From NCBI RefSeq assembly GCF_001905595.1, contig NZ_LIXI01000003.1, forward strand, positions 496,001 to 560,000: a stretch of 64,000 bases of DNA. Direction: 5' to 3'. The stretch is from Streptomyces sp. CB00316 (GTDB lineage: Bacteria > Actinomycetota > Actinomycetes > Streptomycetales > Streptomycetaceae). Below the pieces are notes generated by a model. That model was not told where the DNA came from. It worked only from the letters and a program-made list of their open reading frames with translations, and searched no databases. The translations under genes and the position numbers were made by a program. Of the stretch, positions 15,746 through 24,441 are shown in pieces. Positions within the stretch are counted from its first letter, which is position 1, and each line of letters opens with the position of its first letter.

Positions 15746-17962
15746 GTGATCGCCCCACCGATGGAGTACCCGTTTCCCCCGGAGCCCGGCCCCATGTCCC
15801 CGAGCCGGACCCGGCGTGCGGTGCGCGTGGTGGCGTTCGTGCTGGCCGCGCTGAGCGTGCTGACGGTGGCGCTCACCTCGACGGTCCGCGCCACCGTCCT
15901 GTCGCCGGGCTACTACCGGTCGGTCCTGGACGAGGAGTCGGCGTACGACCGCCTCTACAGCGAGGTGCTCGTCGACCCCGCGATCGCCCCGGTCACCCGC
16001 GACCTCCTCGCCCACCTGCCCGTGCCCGAGGCGCTCGTGACCTCCAACATCAAGGTCGTCCTGCCCCCGGAGACCGTCCGCTCCCTGACCGACCAGCAGA
16101 TCCGCGCGCTCACCGACTACCTGCACGGCGACACCGACGAACTGCGGCTGAACGTCGACATCGACCCGGTGCTGCGGAACCTGGCCGACCTCGCCCGTAT
16201 CTACTTCGGTGACCTGGTGGCCGGCCTCCAGGACCAGGAGGAACCGGACTTCGCCCGGTTCGCCGCCGACCTCACCGCGGCGCTCGAAGCCCTCAGGGAG
16301 GGCCGCGCGCCCACCCTGCCCGCCCTGCCGCTCACCGACGACCAGGCGGCCCGTGCCACCGACGCCCTGCTGAGGCTGGTGCCCGAGCGGGACCGGACGG
16401 AGCTGCGCCGCGATCTGGAGGCAGCCCTGGGGAGGGGCGACGTATCGACCGCGCTGGCGACGACCGCGGCCGCAGCACTCGCCGACGGGTCACGGACCGC
16501 CGCCGCCGACCTTCGCACCACGCTCCAAGGAGGTACGTGGGACCTCACCGCGACCCTGACGGCGGCGGGTAACGACCTCGACGCCCTGGAGCAGGCGCGC
16601 GAGCGGGTCCAATGGCTGACGTACCTCCAGATCCTCGCCACCGTCCTCGCCCTGGCCTCCCTCGCGGTGCTCTGGGCCACCGGCCCTCGTGCGTCCGCCC
16701 GGCGGCTGATGGTGCTGGGGCAGGCGGTCGCCTGCGGCGGGATCCTCGCGGCGACGGCCGTCCTGCTGACCCGGTGGGTCACCGGGGGCCGGTTCCTCAC
16801 CATCCCGGCCTCCTGGCCGCCGAGCGTCACCGCCCTCGTCGAGGACCTCCAGCGCAATGCCGCGGACCAGGCCGTGGCCACCGGGCTGACCGCCGCCCTC
16901 ACGGCCCTCGTCGGCGGTACCCTCCTCACCGCCACCGGCTGGGCCTTCCTGGTGCGCCCGCGCACGCTCCCCACACCCACCGCCGTACGGGGCGTGGCCG
17001 TCGGCGTGACCTGCGCCGCGCTGGCGGGCGCCCTGCTCGTCCCGCCCGTGCTCGCCCCGTCCGCGCCCCGCCGCTGCCAGGGCAGCACCGAACTCTGCGA
17101 GCTGCGGTACGACGAGGTGGCCCACCTCACGGCCCACAACGCCATGGCCACCACCGCCGACCGGTTCATCGGCCCCCTCCAGGACCCCGACATCACGACC
17201 CAGCTCGACACCGGGGTCCGGGCGCTCCAACTGGACACGTACCACTGGGAGAGCCCGCAGGACATCGCCGCCCGGCTCGACGACCCCGAGTTCACCCCCG
17301 AGCAGCGCCGGCTGATCTCCGCCGCGATCGACAAGGCCAACCCGCCGCGCGAGGGCCTCTGGCTCTGCCACAGCGTCTGCCGGGCCGGCGCGATCGAACT
17401 GGGCCCGGCCCTGGAGGACATCGGCGCCTGGCTGCGCGCCCACCCCACCGAGATCGTGACGCTGATCGTGCAGGACGACATCGACGCCGAGGAGACCGCG
17501 GAGGCGTTCCGCCGGGCGGGGCTCGACGACCTGCTCCACACTCCGTCCGAGGACCCCGACGAGCCGTGGCCCACGCTGGAGGAGATGATCGACAGCGGCC
17601 GACGACTGGTGGTGTTCGCCGAGAAGGCGGACGGCCCGGCGCCCTGGTACCGCAACTTCTACCGGTACGGCATGGAGACACCGTTCGCCTTCCGCAGCCC
17701 CGACGAGATGAGCTGCGCACCGAACCGCGGCGGCACCGGCAAACGCCTCTTCCTGCTCAACCACTTCGTCACCGACGGCGGCGGCAGCCGGCTGGACGCG
17801 GGCCGGATCAACTCCCGTGACTGGCTGCTGGAGCGGGCCCGGGACTGCGAGGCCCAGCGTGGCAGCCCGGTGAACTTCGTCGCGGTCGACTACACGACCG
17901 TCGGCGACGCGCTCGGGGCGGTGCAGGAACTGAACAACCGCCGTGCACAGGAGCGCCGCTGA
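15746..17962 (+). CDS. Membrane protein with C-terminal PI-PLC X-type domain
   Basis: Up to 738 residues. An N-terminal membrane helix (about 24-46) precedes a roughly 240-residue extracytoplasmic, helix-rich region. Four more hydrophobic helices (about 292-312, 321-345, 371-397, 412-433) lead to a phosphatidylinositol-phospholipase-C-like domain (about 445-735). The first catalytic His lies in HLTAHNAMA and a second candidate in LWLCHSVC; RALQLDTYHW fits the strand between them. The domain appears to face outside. The GTG at 15746 could be replaced by ATG at 15761 or 15794. Substrate may be a phosphoinositide, a glycolipid or another phosphodiester; unknown. Confidence 0.75.
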   Translation: MIAPPMEYPFPPEPGPMSPSRTRRAVRVVAFVLAALSVLTVALTSTVRATVLSPGYYRSVLDEESAYDRLYSEVLVDPAIAPVTRDLLAHLPVPEALVTSNIKVVLPPETVRSLTDQQIRALTDYLHGDTDELRLNVDIDPVLRNLADLARIYFGDLVAGLQDQEEPDFARFAADLTAALEALREGRAPTLPALPLTDDQAARATDALLRLVPERDRTELRRDLEAALGRGDVSTALATTAAAALADGSRTAAADLRTTLQGGTWDLTATLTAAGNDLDALEQARERVQWLTYLQILATVLALASLAVLWATGPRASARRLMVLGQAVACGGILAATAVLLTRWVTGGRFLTIPASWPPSVTALVEDLQRNAADQAVATGLTAALTALVGGTLLTATGWAFLVRPRTLPTPTAVRGVAVGVTCAALAGALLVPPVLAPSAPRRCQGSTELCELRYDEVAHLTAHNAMATTADRFIGPLQDPDITTQLDTGVRALQLDTYHWESPQDIAARLDDPEFTPEQRRLISAAIDKANPPREGLWLCHSVCRAGAIELGPALEDIGAWLRAHPTEIVTLIVQDDIDAEETAEAFRRAGLDDLLHTPSEDPDEPWPTLEEMIDSGRRLVVFAEKADGPAPWYRNFYRYGMETPFAFRSPDEMSCAPNRGGTGKRLFLLNHFVTDGGGSRLDAGRINSRDWLLERARDCEAQRGSPVNFVAVDYTTVGDALGAVQELNNRRAQERR

Positions 17963-18125
17963 CCCCGCCGCTGACTCCGCCGCGGCTCCGGGCGAGCGGG
18001 CTGACGGGCTTGCGGACGAACCCCGGGGCGGCTGTCGGAGGCTCATGAGAGGCTACGTTCCCAGCGGCTCCGCACCCCTGCGGACGGAGTCGGATGACGG
18101 CCGACAGAACGGGGAACCAGCGCAC

Positions 18126-19088
18126 ATGACCGCTCCGAGCGATCCCACACCGCCCAGTGTCCCTTCAGCCGTTCCGTCGCCCGGCGGCGCTCCCGGCCCG
18201 CGCGGGACCGGACGCCTGCTGGCCGTGAGCGACCTCCATGCGGCGGTCACCGACAACCGGCCCATCGTCGAGTCCCTCCACCCCACGTCCGACGCGGACT
18301 GGCTCATCGTCGCGGGCGACGTGGCGGAGCGCCCCGACGACATCCGGTGGGCGCTCGGCCTCCTCGCGGAGCGTTTCGCCCAGGTGATATGGACGCCCGG
18401 CAACCACGAACTGTGGACCCTGGACAAGGATCCGGTACGGCTGCGCGGCCAGGCCCGGTACGAGCACCTCGTCGAGCTCTGCCGCGAGCTCGGCGTGACC
18501 ACACCCGAGGACCCGTTCCCGCTGTGGCCGGGCCCCGAGGGGCCGGTGGCGATCGCCCCGCTGTTCCTCCTGTACGACTACACCTTCCGGGCCCCGGGGA
18601 CGCACACGAAGGAGGAGTCGCTGGCGGTCGCCCACGAGTCCGGCATCGTCTGCAACGACGAATACCTCCTCCACCCCGACCCGTACCCGACCCGCGACGA
18701 CTGGTGCCGGGCGCGGGTCGCGGAGACGGAGCGCAGGCTCGCCGCGCACGACCCGGAGATCCCGCTCGTCCTCGCCGGGCACTGGCCGCTGGTCCGCCAA
18801 CCCACGTCGGTGATGTGGTACCCGGAGTTCGCCCAGTGGTGCGGCACCGAACTGACCGCCGACTGGCACCGCCGGTTCAACGTCACGGCCGTCGTCTACG
18901 GGCACCTCCACATCCCCCGTACGACCTGGTACGACGACGTGCGCTTCGAGGAGGTCTCGATCGGCTACCCGAGGGAGTGGCGCGAACGGGGCCACCCGCG
19001 CGGTCTCCTGCGCCAGATCCTCCCGTACGAGCCGGAGTCCGCGCCCTCCGCCCGTACCGGCACCGCCACCTCCGGAGGCTCCCGGTGA
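18126..19088 (+). CDS. pptH: Metallophosphoesterase, PptH-like
   Basis: 320 residues. Calcineurin-type motifs in order: LLAVSDLHAA (metal site), IVAGDVAE, TPGNHELW, LVLAGHWPL and VVYGHLHIPRTTWYDD. The ATG at 18126 follows AGCGCAC; a longer frame to 17943 overlaps the previous gene and is unconserved. Its stop overlaps the GTG of the Sfp-type transferase by four bases. In Mycobacterium tuberculosis the adjacent pair Rv2795c/Rv2794c encodes PptH, which removes phosphopantetheine from carrier proteins, and PptT, which adds it. The same pairing here is the main reason for the name. Confidence 0.8.
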   Translation: MTAPSDPTPPSVPSAVPSPGGAPGPRGTGRLLAVSDLHAAVTDNRPIVESLHPTSDADWLIVAGDVAERPDDIRWALGLLAERFAQVIWTPGNHELWTLDKDPVRLRGQARYEHLVELCRELGVTTPEDPFPLWPGPEGPVAIAPLFLLYDYTFRAPGTHTKEESLAVAHESGIVCNDEYLLHPDPYPTRDDWCRARVAETERRLAAHDPEIPLVLAGHWPLVRQPTSVMWYPEFAQWCGTELTADWHRRFNVTAVVYGHLHIPRTTWYDDVRFEEVSIGYPREWRERGHPRGLLRQILPYEPESAPSARTGTATSGGSR

Positions 19089-19783
19089 TCGAGAGTCTGC
19101 TGCCCGCGTACGTCTCCTGCGCCGCGACACGTGAGGAGAGCGTGCCGGACGGAACCCTGTTCCCCGAGGAGGAGGCGCTGGTCGCCCGGAGCGTGCCCAA
19201 ACGCCGGAACGACTTCGCGACCGCGCGGGCCTGCGCGCGGCGGGCCATGGGCCGGCTCGGGCTGGAACCCGTCGCCGTACTCCACGGCAAGCGCGGCATG
19301 CCCTTGTGGCCCGAGGGGATCGTCGGCAGCCTCACGCACTGCGACGGGTACCGGGCCGCGGCGCTGGCGCGCGCGGGAGACGTGCTGTCGCTCGGTGTCG
19401 ACGCCGAGCCGCACGCCCCGCTGCCGGAGGGCGTGGGGGAGTTGGTGGTGCGCCCCTCGGAACGCGAACGGTTCCCAGGCCCACGGGCTGGGGAGGCGGG
19501 CGGGATCCACTGGGACCGGCTGCTGTTCAGCGCCAAGGAGAGCGTGTTCAAGACCTGGTATCCGCTCACCCTGACCGAGCTGGACTTCGACGAGGCGGAC
19601 CTGACCTTCCACCGGGACGACCACCGGGCGGCGGGCGGCACCTTCACCGCCCGGCTGCTGCGCACCGATCCGGCCCTGCCGCCGGTGCTGGACGGGAAGT
19701 GGCGCGTGGAGGACGGCATCGTGGCCACGGCGGTGCTGCTGCGGCCCGACCGGCGGGCGGAGGGCTTCTCTCAGTCCTCCTGA
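19085..19783 (+). CDS. pptT: 4'-phosphopantetheinyl transferase (Sfp/PptT type)
   Basis: 232 residues from GTG 19085, overlapping the pptH stop as GTGA. It should transfer phosphopantetheine from CoA to carrier-protein serines of PKS, NRPS and fatty acid synthases. Signatures: KRRNDFATAR and GSLTHCDGYRAAAL near 78, the Mg2+-binding LSLGVDAEPHAPLP near 101, and FSAKESVFKTWYPLT near 145. Length is normal for the family. No carrier-protein gene is close, so it probably acts genome-wide. Confidence 0.9.
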   Translation: MIESLLPAYVSCAATREESVPDGTLFPEEEALVARSVPKRRNDFATARACARRAMGRLGLEPVAVLHGKRGMPLWPEGIVGSLTHCDGYRAAALARAGDVLSLGVDAEPHAPLPEGVGELVVRPSERERFPGPRAGEAGGIHWDRLLFSAKESVFKTWYPLTLTELDFDEADLTFHRDDHRAAGGTFTARLLRTDPALPPVLDGKWRVEDGIVATAVLLRPDRRAEGFSQSS

Positions 19784-19793
19784 AGGGCGGCTC

Positions 19794-20414
19794 TCAGGAA
19801 TCCTGAGGGGCGGCGGGCGATTCCTGAGGGGCGGCGAGCGGCCGACCCAGCCGGACGTTCCACCGGCCCGACCGGCCGCTGAGCTCCGTGAGGACCAGCG
19901 GCGCGACGTCGAGCCGCCAGAACGCCTCCACCGGCAGCGCCAGAGCGTGCACGACGGCGGCCCGGACCACCGCGGGCTCGGCGACCGCGAGGACGCTCCC
20001 GTCCCCGGCGCCGGGCCCGTCCACGCCGCCGGTCCCGTCCAGCCAGCCGCCCACCCGCTCCACCAGCGCCCGCAGCGACTCGCCCCCGTGCGGAGCCGCC
20101 GACGGGTCGCCGATCCAGGCTGCCACAGCGGCGGGTTCGGCGGCGCCCACCTCGTCGAGGCGGCGGCCGCTCCAGCGTCCGAGGTCCCAGCCGGTGAGCG
20201 CCGGTTCGGCGCGAGCGGAGAGACCGAGGGTGGCGGCGGTCCCGAGGCACCACGTGGAAGGGCCGCTCAGCACCGTGCCGGACCTCGGCACGGCGGCAGC
20301 CGCCGCCCGCGCGCTCCGCTCGCCGGCCCGGTCCAGCGGGGCATCGCCGTCGAAACGTGCCTCCCGCAGCGCCGCGTTCATCGACGGTGACACCAACATC
20401 ACCCGTACTGTCAT
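19794..20414 (-). CDS. Histidine phosphatase-fold protein next to the B12 locus
   Basis: 206 residues. The fold of the phosphoglycerate-mutase/CobC superfamily is suggested by the order of segments LDRAGERSARAAA, TGWDLGRWSGRRLDEV, GGESLRALVERVGGWL and VLAVAEPAVVRAAV. The catalytic RHG is absent: the N-terminus reads MTVRVMLVSPSMNAAL, and the later GH is replaced by AEP. It is therefore probably not an active phosphatase of the standard kind. It is divergent from the cobalamin riboswitch and cbtBA. A CobC-derived role in cobalamin metabolism is only a guess. Confidence 0.65.
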   Translation of the reverse strand: MTVRVMLVSPSMNAALREARFDGDAPLDRAGERSARAAAAAVPRSGTVLSGPSTWCLGTAATLGLSARAEPALTGWDLGRWSGRRLDEVGAAEPAAVAAWIGDPSAAPHGGESLRALVERVGGWLDGTGGVDGPGAGDGSVLAVAEPAVVRAAVVHALALPVEAFWRLDVAPLVLTELSGRSGRWNVRLGRPLAAPQESPAAPQDS

Positions 20415-20514
20415 GTTCCTGCCTCAAGTTGTTCCGTGAAGGCCCCAACGCCCTTGACCGACAGACGATTCGGGGCCCGAAGCTCCGCAGACTGCACCAT
20501 GGCGGTGCCCGCGT

Positions 20515-20630
20515 ACAGACGGTAGGGTCACGTCGACCATGACGATGGTGTGTAGGAAGCCCGGTGAGAATCCGGCACGGTCGCGCCACTGTGTACCCGT
20601 ACCTGTGCGGGAAGTCAGACCCAGCACCTT
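20515..20630 (+). promoter_or_regulatory. Cobalamin riboswitch
   Basis: The B12-box core is clear: GGAAGCCCGGTGAGAATCCG starts at 20554, then the GCGCCACTGT segment, and GGGAAGTCAGACCC near 20609-20622. These are the hallmark conserved elements of the AdoCbl riboswitch. It lies just upstream of cbtB (start 20680) and would repress cbtBA when cobalamin is plentiful. Confidence 0.92.
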
Positions 20631-20679
20631 CGTCGGACGTACCACGACAGGGACGCGTGTTCCCACAGGAGGTTCCGCC

Positions 20680-20895
20680 ATGGCGCAGTCCGCCGCTCCC
20701 GCAACCGGGGCACCCGCCAGCACCCCGATCTCGGCCAAGGCCCTTGCCCCCTGGGCGGTCTTCGTCGGCATCCTGGCGCTCGTACTGCTGTACTTCGTCG
20801 GCGCCGAACAGGGCGCCACCGCCCTCATCTCGGGCGAGGGCGTCCACGAATGGGTCCACGACGGCCGTCACCTGCTCGGCTTCCCCTGCCACTGA
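20680..20895 (+). CDS. cbtB: Cobalt transporter subunit CbtB
   Basis: 71 residues with one membrane helix (about 24-42, WAVFVGILALVLLYFVG) and the typical histidine-rich tail HEWVHDGRHLLGFPCH, thought to bind cobalt. ATG at 20680 follows ACAGGAGG. Positioned between the cobalamin riboswitch and cbtA, the standard arrangement for this predicted cobalt uptake pair. Confidence 0.92.
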   Translation: MAQSAAPATGAPASTPISAKALAPWAVFVGILALVLLYFVGAEQGATALISGEGVHEWVHDGRHLLGFPCH

Positions 20896-20946
20896 GCCAC
20901 CCGCGACATCCGGTTCGGCGAAGGAACAAGGGAAACAGGGAAAGTC

Positions 20947-21720
20947 GTGAACTCCATATCTGTCAGAGCCCTGCTCGTGCGCGGCATGATCGCGGGCGTG
21001 ATCGCGGGTGCGCTGGCCCTCGCCGTGGCGTACTTCCTCGGCGAGTCCCAGGTGGACGCCGCCATCGCCATCGAAGAGGCGCACAGCCACGCCGCCCACG
21101 GCGGCGGTGGCGGCGGCGAGGAAGAGGAACTGGTCAGCCGCACCCTGCAGGCCACCGGCGGCCTCGCCACCGCACTCCTGGTCTTCGGCGTCGCGGTGGG
21201 CGGCATCGCCGCCCTCGTGTTCGCGTACGCGCTCGGCCGCATCGGCGACTTCGGCCCGCGGGCCACCGCCGCGCTGATCGCGGGAGCGGCCCTCCTCACC
21301 GTCTACGTGGTGCCGTTCCTGAAGTACCCGGCGAACCCGCCGGCCGTCGGCAACCCCGACACCATCGGGAAGCGCACCACCCTGTTCTTCCTGATGGTCG
21401 CGCTCAGCCTGCTGCTGGCCGTCGCCGCCGTGATCATCGGCAAGCGGCTCGCACCGGGCCTGGGCAACTGGAACGCGACCATCGCGGCGGCCGCGGGCTT
21501 CGTCCTGGCGATCGGCCTCGCCTACGCCTTCCTGCCCTCGTTCGACGAGGTCGGCAAGGACTTCCCGGCCGGCCTGCTGTGGAAGTTCCGGCTCTCCACG
21601 CTCGCCGTCCAGACCACGTTCTGGGCCGGGTTCGGCCTGATCTTCGGCTACTCCACGGAGCGGCTGCTGGCCTCCGTGAACGGTGCCGACGTGCCCCGCG
21701 TGGCGACGCCCGCGGGCTGA
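20947..21720 (+). CDS. cbtA: Cobalt transporter subunit CbtA
   Basis: 257 residues from GTG 20947. Six or so membrane helices begin with ALLVRGMIAGVIAGALAL. A histidine/glycine-rich loop (EEAHSHAAHGGGGGGEEEE, near residues 45-60) is a probable metal-binding element between helices 1 and 2. Family length and the position 51 bp after cbtB, under the B12 riboswitch, support the call. It is expected to import cobalt for cobalamin synthesis at the cell membrane. Confidence 0.92.
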   Translation: MNSISVRALLVRGMIAGVIAGALALAVAYFLGESQVDAAIAIEEAHSHAAHGGGGGGEEEELVSRTLQATGGLATALLVFGVAVGGIAALVFAYALGRIGDFGPRATAALIAGAALLTVYVVPFLKYPANPPAVGNPDTIGKRTTLFFLMVALSLLLAVAAVIIGKRLAPGLGNWNATIAAAAGFVLAIGLAYAFLPSFDEVGKDFPAGLLWKFRLSTLAVQTTFWAGFGLIFGYSTERLLASVNGADVPRVATPAG

Positions 21721-21736
21721 CCGCCCGCGCTCCGTG

Positions 21737-21775
21737 CAGAACCCGCCGGGGTGTATCCGGCGGGTTCTGTCGTTT
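21737..21775 (+). terminator. Rho-independent terminator after cbtA
   Basis: CAGAACCCGCCGG (21737-21749) pairs perfectly with CCGGCGGGTTCTG (21757-21769) around a 7-base loop, followed by TCGTTT. It starts 17 bp after the cbtA stop. Confidence 0.85.
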
Positions 21776-21918
21776 CCGGGGGGAGGGGGAGCGGTGTTAC
21801 GGCCCCGACGGCCCGGCGCAGGGAGCGGGGCCCAGCACCGCGGCGGCGGCGCTGATGAAGGAGTGGCTCGACCGGGTCGCGAACACCGGCCCGGGGACTG
21901 AGGCCGCCCGCCCGTCCG

Positions 21919-22584
21919 TCAGGATGCCGTGGGGGAGGGGCCGTCGCGGTCGCGCAGCTCGTCCTCCATGCGGCGGGCGGTGTTCTCGACGATGGCCCCG
22001 AGGTCGTCGCGCACCTGGTGTTCCTTGCTCCCGTACGGGCCGTACGTGGTCACCGAGAGCAGGAGGTCCCCGTTCCACAGGAGGAGCGTGCGGCCGGGGC
22101 GGCCCTGGTCGCCGGCCGGTTTCACGTACGCGGCGTCGTGTACCCGCCGCGTCCAGCGCCCGTGCGCCCGGTCGAGGTCTTCCTTGACGCGGTACGCGTG
22201 GTGGGCGGGACCGACGTCCTCGTACACGGCGGCGGTCGTGCTGAGCTCCCACAACGTCCCGTCCGGGCCCGCGAGATCGGCCAGGCAGCCCGTCTTCCGG
22301 TAGCGGGGCCGGGCGCCGTTCTCCCCGATGTCCTCCCGGGCGTCGGGGTCGGCGGAATCGGTGGTCGAGCCGATGGTGAACCCCTGGGCGAGCGGCGCGC
22401 CCGTGAGCAGTTCGCACGGGCTGCCGGTCCAGCTGTGCATCCCCGGTGCGCGGGCGGCGGGCTTCCCCGGGGCTCCGGCTGCCTCCTGGGCGCCCCCGGA
22501 GCAACCGGACACGGCCACCGCCGCCGACGCGATGAGCGCGGCCACCCGCGCCCGGCCTAACTCCGCACCCCTGGATCTGCGCAT
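21919..22584 (-). CDS. Lipoprotein, DUF3558-like
   Basis: 221 residues. A signal peptide with lipobox VAVSGCSGG places the lipidated Cys at about residue 28, followed by an Ala/Gly/Pro-rich spacer. The mature part resembles DUF3558-type actinobacterial lipoproteins: an early Cys in SPCELLT, a second in RKTGCLADL, alternating strands and a C-terminal helix ENTARRMEDEL. ATG 22584 is preferred over the longer frame at 22629 because the signal peptide begins there. Expected on the outer face of the membrane; function unknown. Confidence 0.75.
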   Translation of the reverse strand: MRRSRGAELGRARVAALIASAAVAVSGCSGGAQEAAGAPGKPAARAPGMHSWTGSPCELLTGAPLAQGFTIGSTTDSADPDAREDIGENGARPRYRKTGCLADLAGPDGTLWELSTTAAVYEDVGPAHHAYRVKEDLDRAHGRWTRRVHDAAYVKPAGDQGRPGRTLLLWNGDLLLSVTTYGPYGSKEHQVRDDLGAIVENTARRMEDELRDRDGPSPTAS

Positions 22585-22640
22585 CCCCCGACCCTTCGTC
22601 CCGGAAAGCTCATTATCGGCGGCTCGCACCGGCTGGTAAA

Positions 22641-22681
22641 GGAGGACGGGGCCGCACCGCTCCGGTGCGCCCCCGTCCTCC
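22641..22681 (-). terminator. Hairpin terminator downstream of the TPR gene
   Basis: 18-base arms 22641-22658 and 22664-22681 pair with one mismatch around a 5-base loop (GGAGGACGGG...CCCGTCCTCC). It lies 25 bp after the TPR gene stop and upstream of the lipoprotein. Confidence 0.75.
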
Positions 22682-22705
22682 CGTGCGGGTCGACGGCGGT
22701 CCCGG

Positions 22706-23059
22706 TCAGCTCTCCCGCGGCCCGAAGTCGCCTTCGAGCGCGGCGGCCATCCGCAGCTGCGTCGCCGCCTCGGCCTGCAGCCCCTGGCGCTCCAGCGTCC
22801 GGCCCAGCATGAGGCGCGCGTAACTCTCCACCGGGTCGAGCTCCAGGACCGCCCGCAGCTCCTCCTCGGCCCGGCCGAGCCGGGCGGAGTGGTAGAAGGA
22901 CCGGGCCAGCAGCAGCCGCGGCGCGACCTGCTCCGGGGCCTCCTCGACGAGCCCGCCCAGGATCCGTGCGGCCGTGAGGTACTCCTTGGCCTCGAAGAAC
23001 ATCTGCGCCCGGTCCCACCGGTCGGCGGCCGTGCCGAACTCGTAGTAGGCCTCGTTCAC
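22706..23059 (-). CDS. Small tetratricopeptide-repeat protein
   Basis: 117 residues made almost entirely of TPR-type helices. Repeat units can be seen at about 14-47 (AQMFFEAKEYLTAARILGGL), 48-81 (RLLLARSFYHSARLGRAEEE) and 82-112 (ARLMLGRTLERQGLQAEA). It has no signal or membrane segment and should be a cytosolic protein-interaction adaptor. A GAGGAGG site precedes the ATG at 23059. It is divergent from the pirin gene with 165 bp between. Partner unknown. Confidence 0.85.
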   Translation of the reverse strand: MNEAYYEFGTAADRWDRAQMFFEAKEYLTAARILGGLVEEAPEQVAPRLLLARSFYHSARLGRAEEELRAVLELDPVESYARLMLGRTLERQGLQAEAATQLRMAAALEGDFGPRES

Positions 23060-23224
23060 GCGTCCTCCTCGTCATCGTGCAGGCCACTCGCTCGGGGCCG
23101 AACCGCCGAGCTCCCGTCCCGCCATCCGTTCAGCCGTGACAACACGCATACTGGTTGAACATTCCACTAAATCTTTGGCGTGGGTGCCGCCGCTCCACGC
23201 CCCCTCGGGAATAGGTTGAGCGCC

Positions 23225-24190
23225 ATGAGCAATCTCGATCGCCAGGCCACTCCCTCCGTCTGTGGAGGGCGAGGCTTCGTCGTCGCCGAGCCGGTCCGTG
23301 AACTCCTCAACCCTCGCCGCGTACCGCTCGGCGAGTCCACCGAGGTGCGCCGCCTGCTGCCCAACCTGGGCCGCCGCATGGTCGGCGCGTGGGCGTTCGT
23401 CGACCACTACGGGCCGGACGACATCGCGGACGAGCCCGGTATGCAGGTGCCGCCCCACCCGCACATGGGCCTGCAGACCGTCAGCTGGCTCCACGACGGC
23501 GAGGTCCTGCACCGCGACAGCCTGGGCAGTCTGCAGACCGTACGCCCCCGCGAGCTGGGCCTCATGACGTCGGGCCGAGCCATCAGCCACTCCGAGGAGA
23601 GCCCCAAGCCGCACGCCAGGTTCCTCCACGGGGCCCAGCTCTGGGTGGCCCTCCCTGACGCCCACCGCAACGTGGAGCCGCACTTCCAGCACCACACCGA
23701 CCTCCCCGCCGTGACCGCCCCCGGCCTCACCGCCACCGTGATCCTCGGCGAACTGGACGGCGCGGCCTCACCCGGCACCTCCTACACCCCGATCGTCGGC
23801 GCCGACGTCACCCTGACCGAGGACGCCGAAGCCCGCCTCCCACTGGACCCGGACTTCGAGTACGCGGTCCTGTCGATGTCGGGAGAGGCCGAGGTCGACG
23901 GCGTACCCGTGCTGCCCGGCTCGATGCTCTACCTCGGCTGCGGCCGCACGGAACTGCCGCTGCGCGCCCTCTCCGACGCCGGGCTGATGCTCCTGGGCGG
24001 CGAGCCGTTCGAGGAGGAGATCGTGATGTTCTGGAACTGGATCGGACGGTCCCAAGAAGATATCGCACAGGCCCGCGACGACTGGATGAACGGGACCAGG
24101 TTTGGTGCGGTGCGGGGCTACGACGGCGCTCCGCTTCCGGCGCCCGAGCTGCCCGCGACGCCGCTGAAGCCGCGGGGGAGGGTGCGCTGA
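23225..24190 (+). CDS. Pirin family protein
   Basis: 321 residues, bicupin pirin. The N-terminal cupin holds the metal ligands: PHPHMGLQTVSWLHDGEVLH (near 80-99) with downstream SHSEES. Pirin cup residues MTSGRAISHSE are conserved. The C-terminal cupin starts near 170 and ends with GEPFEEEIVMFWNWIGRS, a conserved pirin segment. Enzymatically such proteins may be quercetinase-like dioxygenases or redox-sensing co-regulators. ATG 23225 begins MSNLDRQ; the 15 extra upstream codons are unconserved. The predicted N-terminal region is unaltered. Confidence 0.9.
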   Translation: MSNLDRQATPSVCGGRGFVVAEPVRELLNPRRVPLGESTEVRRLLPNLGRRMVGAWAFVDHYGPDDIADEPGMQVPPHPHMGLQTVSWLHDGEVLHRDSLGSLQTVRPRELGLMTSGRAISHSEESPKPHARFLHGAQLWVALPDAHRNVEPHFQHHTDLPAVTAPGLTATVILGELDGAASPGTSYTPIVGADVTLTEDAEARLPLDPDFEYAVLSMSGEAEVDGVPVLPGSMLYLGCGRTELPLRALSDAGLMLLGGEPFEEEIVMFWNWIGRSQEDIAQARDDWMNGTRFGAVRGYDGAPLPAPELPATPLKPRGRVR

Positions 24191-24441
24191 GCTGAGGTGA
24201 TCGTCCGATCGGGCCTCAGGCCGGTCGGAGTGGTGAAAGCGTCGTCCTTGTTCGACTCGTAGCTGCGTGCTTGGCCCGAGGGGTCTGCTGCGGATCCTGG
24301 GCGCGACTCCCCCGTGAGGCAGGGTGTGGCGACGTCTGGTGGGACCGGTGCTGCCCGCCGACACGATGGTCCGGGCCACCGAAATGCCCGGCACCACCCA
24401 CAACTTGCGGCCCAGGTCGCAGAGGATGAGGAGAGGTACCG

